The position numbers and the translations under genes are program-made. From Streptomyces sp. MMBL 11-1 (lineage in GTDB: Bacteria > Actinomycetota > Actinomycetes > Streptomycetales > Streptomycetaceae), in assembly GCF_028622875.1 (NCBI RefSeq), contig NZ_CP117709.1, positions 4,219,001-4,283,000 on the forward strand: a stretch of 64,000 bases of DNA, in the 5' to 3' direction. The notes below the pieces were generated by a model that worked only from the letters and a program-made list of their open reading frames with translations, was not told the DNA's origin and did not search any database. How positions within the stretch are numbered: the first letter of the stretch is position 1; each line of letters opens with the position of its first letter. Below are positions 53,103 to 61,700 of this stretch, in pieces.

Positions 53103-54509
53103 GTGACTGCTCCGTCTCTTCTTCGCTCCCTCCCTGGCATCGACCCCAACGAGATCGTGAAGGAGTTCGCCGCCAACCGGGCGTTCCGGGCCGCGGAATG
53201 GGAAGAGCTGACGACCGAGGACAACCCCTACCGGCGGCCGGTCCGCCCCGACGACCTGGCCTGGCTCGACTACTCGGGCCCGATGCCGGCCGCCAAGGCC
53301 CTCAAGCTGAGCGCGCTCCTCGGGCATCGCATGCTGCGGAACGTCTACGACCTCGACGCCCTCTATCTGCCCCCGGCGCGGACCCCGGCCGTCGCGCAGG
53401 ACCAGAAGGCGTTCTACTCGCACGACAACCGGATGCTGAGCGCCCTGGCCAAGCCCATCCTGGAGAACCACCTCTTCTCCTTCCTGGCGGAGGGGCGCAC
53501 ACCGCTTGACCGTCCCGACGTCGCCACCGCCACCCGCCATGTCGTCGACGCCTTCGAGCAGCGCAAGGCGTCGGGGAACAAGGCGATCGACGCCGTCGAG
53601 CGGACCGTGGGAAAGCGTGACGCGGGCACCTTCCTGATGCTTCAGCTGAGCGCTTTCCTGCCCGCCATGAACGCGGCGGTCGGCCGCGCCGCGCTGGGTG
53701 AGTACGATCTCGCCTGCGATTCCCTGCGGCCGTTCCTGGTCGACGAGTACCGGTCCTGGGTGAATTCCTCGTCCGCGTACGGAAAACTGCTCGACGGCGG
53801 CGGTCTGAAGACGCCCGCCGCGGCCTACTGGCAGCTGTATCTGACGACTTCGCTGGCGCGGGGAAATCATCTTCACCATCTCGCGGTGAACCGGGAGAAC
53901 CTGTTCGCGTTCCTCGGCGCCCTCGTCCACAAGAAGATGGACGAGAGCCTCACCCGTGACCGGTTCGCGGATGCCTTCGCCACCTGTCTGACCGCCGACA
54001 CCGACTACTTCGGCACCGCCCCCGCCCTCACCGAGGACGGTCTGCGGGCGCTGGTCGGCCGGCTGCTCACCCCGCTGGTCGCCCGGTACGGGGACGAGGT
54101 CGTCGAGGGCTTCCACCAGGGGTTCGAGGACGCCGCGCGCTTCGCCGGCCTCTGGGAGGCCGACATGGTGGAGCAGGTGACCTGGGCGGACAGCATCCAG
54201 GAGTACCAGGACAAGGCGATCCGGATCGACAAGTACCTCAGCGACAACAACATCGTGGTCGATCTCGACACCTTCGTGGAGTCGAACGAGGAGACCTCGA
54301 CCACGCATGTCCACAACGAGCACCGGCTCGTCATGATCGAGGCCGGGCAGATGCACTTCTGGAACAACGTGACGCACAAGATCGAACTGAACCAGGGCGA
54401 CAAGATCCTTATCCCGGTCTCCCGGCTGCACGGATCCACGGTGCTGTCCGGGGAGTGCACCTATCACCAGCCGATCATTCCTGACGACATGCTCAAGCAG
54501 ATCTTTTGA
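53103..54509 (+). CDS. SznF-like protein: degenerate heme-oxygenase-like domain plus intact C-terminal cupin
   Basis: The 468-residue protein matches SznF of streptozocin synthesis (471 residues) over its length, including WEELTTEDNPYRRPVRPDDL and AFYSHDNRMLSALAKPI. SznF's diiron domain N-oxygenates an arginine side chain and its cupin rearranges the product to an N-nitrosourea. Here the cupin His triad is kept (His402 and His404 in THVHNEH, His443 in RLHGST), offset by five from SznF His407/409/448. The diiron ligands are mostly gone: no H-x3-D-x2-H, and N-S-S-S-A-Y follows DEY where SznF has His. So the cupin probably does the N-N chemistry on a substrate N-oxygenated by the next gene product. 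GTG 53103 is set by GGAAAGGA. Confidence 0.85.
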   Translation: MTAPSLLRSLPGIDPNEIVKEFAANRAFRAAEWEELTTEDNPYRRPVRPDDLAWLDYSGPMPAAKALKLSALLGHRMLRNVYDLDALYLPPARTPAVAQDQKAFYSHDNRMLSALAKPILENHLFSFLAEGRTPLDRPDVATATRHVVDAFEQRKASGNKAIDAVERTVGKRDAGTFLMLQLSAFLPAMNAAVGRAALGEYDLACDSLRPFLVDEYRSWVNSSSAYGKLLDGGGLKTPAAAYWQLYLTTSLARGNHLHHLAVNRENLFAFLGALVHKKMDESLTRDRFADAFATCLTADTDYFGTAPALTEDGLRALVGRLLTPLVARYGDEVVEGFHQGFEDAARFAGLWEADMVEQVTWADSIQEYQDKAIRIDKYLSDNNIVVDLDTFVESNEETSTTHVHNEHRLVMIEAGQMHFWNNVTHKIELNQGDKILIPVSRLHGSTVLSGECTYHQPIIPDDMLKQIF

Positions 54510-54544
54510 GTTCGTCGAGTCGAACGTCGGGCGAGAGAGGGAGC

Positions 54545-55336
54545 ATGCGTATGTTGTCGGCGAACACCCTGCCGTCCCCCGGGGGTTTCACCTCCCAGGT
54601 GATCGGCGAAATTCCCGCATGGGGAATGTCCAGCGTGACGGAGCTGATGGAGAGACTGACCTCCTCCACCGCGCCGTTCCCCTGCACTTTCGCGGTCTCC
54701 GCGGCGAAGAAGTCCTCGCTGCGATTCGGCTTCATCGAAGATCTCGACGACCAGGAGACCTGGGCGGCGCTGCCCGGGATCATCACGTCCTACCTGGAGA
54801 CCTACCAGCAGATCGCCCGGGAGACCTCCCTCATCGCTCTCTTCCGCCCCGAGCGGGAGACGGGCGACGTCGCGTACTACTACCGGAAGTTCTGGGACAT
54901 CCTGCAGTACCTGCACCAGCACGACCCCGAGTCCTGGCCGGACGGCATACCCGAGGACCCCGAGGACGGCCGCTGGGAGTTCAGCTTCGCCGGCACCCCC
55001 ATCTTCGTCGTCTGCAACACCCCCGCGCACAAGCGCCGGGCGAGCCGGTCGAACCCCGCCTTCATGATCACCTTCCAGCCGCGCTGGGTGTTCGAGGAGC
55101 TGGACTCCACCTCACCGCGGGGTATCGCGGCCCGGCGCGTCATCCGCAAGCGGCTGCGCGCCTACGACAGCGAACAGCCCTCGCCGGAGCTGGGGAGTTA
55201 CGGAGACCCGGAGAACCGGGAATGGCGGCAGTACTTCCTCCCCGACGACAACGCGGAGAAGCCCGGTCGCTGCCCCTTCCGCCACGGCGCGCACGGCGGC
55301 ACCCCCGCGGCACAGGGTGAGGGCTCCGGTGGCTGA
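54545..55336 (+). CDS. YqcI/YcgG-family N-oxygenase (GntA-like)
   Basis: The 263-residue protein matches the YqcI/YcgG family. The N-terminal FPCTFAVSAAKKSSLRFGF motif (about residue 45), AYYYRKFWDILQYLHQHD, FAGTPIFVVCNTPAHKRRASR, FMITFQPRWVFEEL, and the C-terminal CPFRHG (about 245) are its hallmarks. The family includes GntA, a heme-dependent enzyme hydroxylating a guanidine side chain in guanitoxin synthesis, and, as I recall, an enzyme of the graminine (C-diazeniumdiolate) pathway. It probably N-hydroxylates arginine for the SznF-like cupin next to it (35-nt gap). ATG 54545 follows GAGAGAGGGAG. It overlaps the next gene by 8 nt. Confidence 0.88.
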   Translation: MRMLSANTLPSPGGFTSQVIGEIPAWGMSSVTELMERLTSSTAPFPCTFAVSAAKKSSLRFGFIEDLDDQETWAALPGIITSYLETYQQIARETSLIALFRPERETGDVAYYYRKFWDILQYLHQHDPESWPDGIPEDPEDGRWEFSFAGTPIFVVCNTPAHKRRASRSNPAFMITFQPRWVFEELDSTSPRGIAARRVIRKRLRAYDSEQPSPELGSYGDPENREWRQYFLPDDNAEKPGRCPFRHGAHGGTPAAQGEGSGG

Positions 55337-58300
55337 GGAGATCCCGACCCGGGACGGGGCGGATCCCGGGCGGCCCGAGGACGCGGCGACGGTCCGGCAG
55401 CAACGTATCCGGCGCATGCTCGCCGAGCGGGGCTACGGACCCGCGGGCGGCGCCACCGCGCCGAGCGGCTTCTCCCGGCTCGGCCCCGGCCCCCATCCGC
55501 TCTCCGCGGCCCAGCGGCGGATGTGGTTCGCCCAGCAGCGCGATCCGCGCAGCGCCGCGTACAACATCTGCGCCGGCTTCGTCATCAGCGGCGAGCTGGA
55601 TCCGGAGCGGCTGCGCCGTGCCTTCGAGGCGGTCATGGCGCGCCAGGACATCCTGCGCACGGTCTACCGTACGGACGAGGACAGCATGCCCGTGCAGCTC
55701 GTCCTCCCCTCGGTCGAGCTGCCGTGGAGGACCGCGGACTGCCAGGACGCCTCCTACGGCGACTGCCGGGGGGCCGTTCCGGACGGCCGCGCCCTGGACG
55801 AGGTCGACCGGCTGGCGTCCGCGTTCGGCCGGGAGCCCTTCGACCTCGCGGCCGACTGTCCGCTGCGGCTGCTGCTCGTCCGGGTCGCCCCGGACGAACA
55901 CGTCCTGGTGCTCGTCGTCCATCACATAGCCGTCGACGATCTGAGCTGGGCGCCGCTCTTCCACGAGGTCTCCGCCCACTACCGTGCGGAGACCGAGGGC
56001 CTCGCGCCCGACCCGGGTGCCCCGCTGTCGGTGCGGTACGCGGAGTTCGCCCGGTGGGACCAGGAGCGCGCCTCGTCCGGGCACTTCGCCGAATCGCTGG
56101 AGCACTGGCGGCGGGCGCTCACCCCGTGGCCGCCGCCGGTCGGTCTGCCGGCCGAGAGCGAGGCGGCGGGGAGCGGCCCGGACGGGGAAGGCGTACGGCG
56201 CAGGGTGCTGCTCTCCTCCGGGACCAGCACGGGCATCGCCGACCTGGCGAAAAGCTCCGGGGCGTCCCTGTTCATGACGACCCTGGCCTGTGTGACCGCG
56301 GTGCTCGGCCGGTACTCGGGGGCCGAGGACATCACCGTCGGCACGGTCACCGTGAACCGCTCGCGGCCCGAACTGGAGCCGCTGATCGGTAACTTCGGCA
56401 ACACCGTCATGCTGCGGACCGCCATCGGGGACAACCCTCGCTTCCTCGATCTGCTGACCGCGGTGCGCGAGGTGTGCGTCGACGCCTTCGGACAGCAGGA
56501 GGTCCCCTTCGACCAGGTCGTGGAGGCGGGCCGGCCACCGCGCCGGCGGGACGGCGCGGGGCTGTTCAACGTGATGTTCACCCAGCGGGGGCAGACCCTG
56601 CCCTGCGATGTGGACTTCCCCGGCCAGCGGTGGCGGGAGTACCCGGTCTTCAACGGCAGCACGCGCTTCGACCTCGCCGTCGAGGTCGTCTCGGGCGCCG
56701 ACGGGCGGCTCACCGTCACCGCGACCGGATCGCACCGGATCTTCGACGCCGAGGGTCTCGACCGGCTGCTGGGCCATGTGTCCACGCTGATGGACGGGGT
56801 GGTGGCCGATCCGTCGCGGCGGCTGGCCGACCTGCCGCTGATGCCCGCCGCCGAGTACGAGCGCGTGGTCCACGACTGGAACGCGACCGACAGGGCGGAG
56901 TATCTGCCCCGCACCACCCTGTCCGGGCTCTTCGACGAACAGGTCCGCACCCGGCCGGACGCCTGCGCGCTCGTCGATGGCGACCGGCGGCTCGACTATC
57001 GCGAACTCGACGGCAGGGCAAACCAGTTGGCCCGACGGCTGGCCGGGGCCGGTGTCGGCCCGGGCGACTTCGTCGGGGTGCTCCTGGAACGCTCGGCGGA
57101 GCTGGTCGTCGCCATGCTCGCGGCACTCAAGGCGGGCGCCGCGTTCGTCCCGCTGGATCCCGCCTGGCCCGCTCTGCGCAAGGGGGAGCTGATCGCGGCC
57201 GCCGGCCTCGCCGCCTGCGTCACCACCGGGGCGATGCTGTCGAAGAGCGAGCTGGCGGCCATGTCGGCGGACGCCGCGCATGTGGACCTGGCCGCCGAGG
57301 CCACCACGATCGCGGGCCTGGACCGGAGCCCGCTGGGCGTCGAGGCCGCGCTGGACGACATCGCGTACGTCATCTACACCTCCGGCTCCACGGGCGTCCC
57401 CAAGGGGGCGATGATCACCCACCAGGGCATCGTCAACCGGCTTCCCTGGCAGGCCGACCTGCTGAAGCTCTCCGGGTCGGACGCGGTCCTGCACAAGGCC
57501 CCGGTCAGCTTCGACATCTCCATCAACGAGATCTTCCTGCCGCTGACCAGCGGCGCCCGGCTCGTCCTGGCCAAGCCCGGCGGGGAGGGCGACGTCTCCT
57601 ACCTGCTCTCGGCCATCGCCGAACACGAGGTGACCTTCGTCTACCTCGTCTCCTCCATGCTCGACCTGATGGTCGAGCGGGACGACGCGGAGGCCGCGCT
57701 GCGCGGCCTGCGGCACGTCTGGTGCGGCGGGGAGGTGCTCACCGCGGACCTGTACGGCCGGTTCCGGCAGCGCTCCGACGCCCGGATGTACCACGGCTAC
57801 GGGCCCGCGGAGGCCACCATCGGGGTCACCTGCCGGGTCTACGAGAGCGCCGACCACGTCCGGGACATCACCATCGGCAGGCCGAACCCGAACACCCGCA
57901 TCCATCTGCTGGACCGGTACGGGAACCCGGTGCCGCCCGGGGTCGCCGGGGAGATCCACATCGGCGGGCTGCCGCTGGCCCGGGGGTACCTCAACGACCC
58001 GGACCGCACCGCCGAGGTCTTCGTGACGGACCCGTTCCGGGCCGGCGAGCGGCTCTACCGGACCGGTGACCTGGCCCGCTACCGCCGGGACGGCCAGATC
58101 GAGTTCGTCGGCAGGACGGACAACCAGGTCAAGATCAACGGCCGGCGCATCGAGCTGGAGGAGATCGAATCCAAGATCGCCGCCCACCCCCTGGTCCGGC
58201 AGGCCGCCGTGCTGACCCGGTCCGAGGGGCCCCGGGGCGACCAGCTGGTGGCCTTCGTCGCCGCCCCGGAGACCGGTCTCTCCCCGGACACCCTGCGGGC

Positions 58301-58796
58301 CTGGCTGGGCGAACGCCTCCCGGCCGCCCTGGTCCCGCCCACGGTCGTCCAGCTGCCGGAACTGCCCCTGCTCAGCTCCGGGAAGCTCGACCGCAAGGCC
58401 CTGGCGGCGGCCCCGGTTCCCACGGCCCCCCGCAGGACCGCGGCCGACGTACCGCCCGAAGGGACGCTCCAGCGGTCGATCGCCGCCATCTGGGCGCGGA
58501 CCCTCGGCGTGGAACAGGTGGGCGCCGAGGAGAACTTCTTCGATCTGGGCGGGCACTCCCTCCTGGTCGTGAAGGTGCAGAACGAGATTCTCCGCGAACT
58601 GGGGCACGACATCGCCGTCGTCGCCCTGTTCGAGAACCCCACGGTCGCGTCCGTGGCCCGCTTCCTCGAAGCGAGTCCGGCCGCCGCCGACGACGAGGAG
58701 GCACGGCAACTGGCACGGGTCCGTGAACGGGCCGACCGGCAGCGACGCGTCCGGGCCGGGCGCGGCCGGGCGAACCAGGCGAGGGAGGCCACATGA
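55329..58796 (+). CDS. NRPS: C-A-PCP module, predicted for an N-oxygenated Orn/Arg-type amino acid
   Basis: A 1155-residue module. The condensation domain has HHIAVDDLSW at about 198. The A domain carries YVIYTSGSTGVPKGAM at about 682, YGPAEATIGVTC and YRTGDLARYRRDGQI. The PCP has Ser about 1077 (LGGHSLLVVK), followed by a basic Arg-rich tail. There is no thioesterase or epimerase. The pocket code reads D-I-N-Y-V-C-G-I-G-K. The published N5-hydroxyornithine code is D-I-N-Y-W-G-G-I-G-K, so a five-carbon side chain with a terminal N-oxygen group, such as graminine, fits well. GTG 55329 has GAGGG 5 nt upstream and couples to the N-oxygenase gene. Confidence 0.92.
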   Translation: MAEEIPTRDGADPGRPEDAATVRQQRIRRMLAERGYGPAGGATAPSGFSRLGPGPHPLSAAQRRMWFAQQRDPRSAAYNICAGFVISGELDPERLRRAFEAVMARQDILRTVYRTDEDSMPVQLVLPSVELPWRTADCQDASYGDCRGAVPDGRALDEVDRLASAFGREPFDLAADCPLRLLLVRVAPDEHVLVLVVHHIAVDDLSWAPLFHEVSAHYRAETEGLAPDPGAPLSVRYAEFARWDQERASSGHFAESLEHWRRALTPWPPPVGLPAESEAAGSGPDGEGVRRRVLLSSGTSTGIADLAKSSGASLFMTTLACVTAVLGRYSGAEDITVGTVTVNRSRPELEPLIGNFGNTVMLRTAIGDNPRFLDLLTAVREVCVDAFGQQEVPFDQVVEAGRPPRRRDGAGLFNVMFTQRGQTLPCDVDFPGQRWREYPVFNGSTRFDLAVEVVSGADGRLTVTATGSHRIFDAEGLDRLLGHVSTLMDGVVADPSRRLADLPLMPAAEYERVVHDWNATDRAEYLPRTTLSGLFDEQVRTRPDACALVDGDRRLDYRELDGRANQLARRLAGAGVGPGDFVGVLLERSAELVVAMLAALKAGAAFVPLDPAWPALRKGELIAAAGLAACVTTGAMLSKSELAAMSADAAHVDLAAEATTIAGLDRSPLGVEAALDDIAYVIYTSGSTGVPKGAMITHQGIVNRLPWQADLLKLSGSDAVLHKAPVSFDISINEIFLPLTSGARLVLAKPGGEGDVSYLLSAIAEHEVTFVYLVSSMLDLMVERDDAEAALRGLRHVWCGGEVLTADLYGRFRQRSDARMYHGYGPAEATIGVTCRVYESADHVRDITIGRPNPNTRIHLLDRYGNPVPPGVAGEIHIGGLPLARGYLNDPDRTAEVFVTDPFRAGERLYRTGDLARYRRDGQIEFVGRTDNQVKINGRRIELEEIESKIAAHPLVRQAAVLTRSEGPRGDQLVAFVAAPETGLSPDTLRAWLGERLPAALVPPTVVQLPELPLLSSGKLDRKALAAAPVPTAPRRTAADVPPEGTLQRSIAAIWARTLGVEQVGAEENFFDLGGHSLLVVKVQNEILRELGHDIAVVALFENPTVASVARFLEASPAAADDEEARQLARVRERADRQRRVRAGRGRANQAREAT

Positions 58797-61700
58797 GCGC
58801 CGACACGGGCGTCGACAGCGCCGAGTCCGACATCGCGGTGATCGCCATGGAGGGCCGGTTCCCCGGGGCTCCCTCGCTGCGGGATTTCTGGGAGCTGCTG
58901 CGCGAGGGGCGGGACTCCATCCGGCCGGTGGCCGACAGGGACTTCCTCGCGGCCGGGGGAGCCGAGAGCCGGCTGGGCGATCCGAACCATGTCAGGGTCG
59001 AATGCACCCTGGACGACCCCGACCTGTTCGACGCGGAGTTCTTCGGCATCAAACCCGCCGAGGCCGAGCTGCTCGACCCGCAGCACCGGGTCTTCATCGA
59101 ATGCGCCTACCACGTGCTGGAACAGGCCGGGTGGGTGCCCGGACGGCAGGAGGGCGCGGTCGGCGTCTACGCCGGGGCGTCCACGAGCCAGTACTACCTG
59201 GACCATGTGTACCCCTCGATCGCCCGCAGGCCCGGGACCGTCGACGGGTTCATCGGATCGGTGGCCAACGCCGGAAGCGCGCTCGCCACCCGGGTGTCGT
59301 ACCTGCTGAACCTGACCGGTCCGAGCGTCGCCGTGCAGACGGCCTGCTCCACCTCGCTGGTCGCGGTCCACCTGGCCTGCCAGGATCTGCTGAACTACCA
59401 GTGCGACATGGCGCTGGCGGGCGGTTCGACCGTCAACCCGGCCGCGCGGCTGGGCTACCAGTTCGTGCCCGGCGGGCCGTTCTCCCCGGACGGCCACTGC
59501 CGTCCGTACTCCTCGGACGGGGCGGGCATGTCCCCGGGCGACGGGGTCGGTGTGGTGCTGCTGAAGCGGCTCTCCGACGCGCTCGCCGACGGCGACCACA
59601 TCCGCGCCGTCATCAAGGGGTCGGCGGTCAACAACGACGGAGCCAGGAAGATCGGCTTCACCGCGCCCAGCGTCCAGGGCCAGCGCGACGTCATCGTCGC
59701 GGCCCAGGCGACGGCCGGGGTGACGGCGGACGCCATCGGCTACGTCGAGGGGCACGGAACCGCCACCCCGGTGGGCGACCCGATCGAGGTGAGCGCGCTG
59801 ACCAAGGCGTTCGCGTCCACCACCGACCGCACGGGGTTCTGCGTCCTGGGCTCGGTCAAGTCCAACCTCGGGCACCTCGACGCCGCGGCCGGGATCGCCG
59901 GGCTGATCAAGACCGTGCTGGCGCTGGAGAACGAGCTGATCCCGGCGACGCTCCACTACGCCGGGCCGAACCCGCTGATCGACTTCGACGCTTCCCCGTT
60001 CGTGGTGTCCGGCGAGGCCCGCCCGTGGCCGAGGTCCGGCACGCCCCGGCTGGCGGGCGTGAGTTCCTTCGGTGTGGGCGGCACCAACGCGCACGTCGTG
60101 CTCGCCGAGGCGCCTCCCCGTACGGCCCCGCTGCCGACGGGACGGCCGGAGGCGGTCCTGCTGTCGGCGGCCACCCCCGGCGCGCTCGCCGAACTCGGCG
60201 ACGAACTGAGGGCGGACGTCTCCCGGAACACCGCCGTCGACGTCGGCGACATCGCGCACACCCTGCAGCAGGGCCGGCGGCCCTCGCGGGCCCGGCGGGC
60301 CCTCGTCGTGTCCAGTACCGGCGAACTCGCCGAGGCGCTCGGGCACCCCGCGTCCGGGGTCCACGGCGACACCGGGGGAACCCCGCGCGACGCCGCCTTC
60401 CTGTACCCCGGCGCCGGCAGCCAGTACCAGCGCATGGGACAGCGGCTGTACGAGACCCATCCGGTCTACCGGCGCGAGATGGACCGCTGCGCGCGGATCG
60501 TCGCGTCCGCCGGCGATGTGGACCTGCTCGGCGTGCTCTACCCGCCGGGGGACGCCGCCCCGAACCGGGAGAACATCGATGTCCCCGACGGCCGGTACGC
60601 CACGATCCTCGCCACCGAGTGGTCCCTGACCGCGCTGCTGGCCTCCTGGGGCATCCGCCCCTCCGCCATGATCGGGCACAGTCTCGGCGAGTACACCGCC
60701 GCCTGCGTCGCCGGGGTGATGGAGCTGGAGGAGGCGCTTCCGCTCGTCATGACACGGGAACGGCTGATCCGGAAGGCCGGCGGCCTGACGCTCAGCGTGC
60801 TGCTGGACGAGGCGGACGTCGTCGGGCACCTGCTGCCGGGGACCTCCCTGGCGGGCGTCAACGCACCCGGCATGTGCATCGTCTCCGGCCGCGCCGACGC
60901 GATTCTCCAGCTGGAGAAGAACCTCATCGAGGAGGGCGTCGACCAGCACCGGCTCCGTACGCCCGGGGCCGTCCACTCGGAGGCGCTCGACCCGGTGCTC
61001 GACGAACTCCGGGAGGCGGTGGGGCGGGTGACCCTGCGGGAGCCGTCCGTTCCGATCCTCTCCGGTCTCACCGGCCGGCAGCTCACCGCCGAGGAGGCGC
61101 GGGACCCCGAGTACTGGGTCCGGCACACCCGGGAGCCCGTACGGTTCCGGGCCTGCCTGGAGGCGCTGCCGACGGACCGGCCGCCCGTCCTCCTGGAGGC
61201 CGGGCCCAGCGGCGGGCTGGTGAAGCTGGCCCAGTACACGCTGGGCGACGCGGCGGTCACCGCCTCCGCCGTCCGGCACGCCTTCGCCGAGGAGCACGAC
61301 CCCCGTGTGCTCCTCAACGCGGTGGCCCGGATGTGGGTCCACGGAGTGGAGGTCGACTGGGAGGCGGTACGGGAGGGCCGCCCCGGCCGTACGGTCCCGC
61401 TGCCCGGCTATCCGTTCCAGCGCCGGCCCTTCTGGGTGGAGCGGGTGGATCCGCTGATGCCGCCCGAGCCGGAACGGGTCGAGGACGTCGCGCTGAGCGC
61501 ACGGGTCTGGAGCGGCTCCGGCCTGCCCCGCCCCCCGGCCGGTACGTCCCCGGGCTCCGGGGCGCAGGCGGGCTCCCGTACGTCCCCGGGCTCCGGGGCG
61601 CCGACGGGTTCCCGTACGTCCCCGGACACGGTCCTGGTCGTGCTGGGCCGTTCGGAGCTCCAGGACCCGCCCGCCGGACTGCTCGGCGCGGACGGCGGAC

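Noticed and set aside
53103..54509. Fully functional SznF (streptozocin-type N-nitrosourea synthase)
   Set aside because: The diiron-binding residues of the central domain are not found. Streptozocin sugar and arginine-methyltransferase genes are also absent.
53103..54509. Hydrazine synthetase (cupin plus methionyl-tRNA-synthetase-like fusion)
   Set aside because: The C-terminal cupin is similar in kind, but the N-terminal part matches the SznF helical domain and has no HIGH/KMSKS-type tRNA-synthetase motifs.
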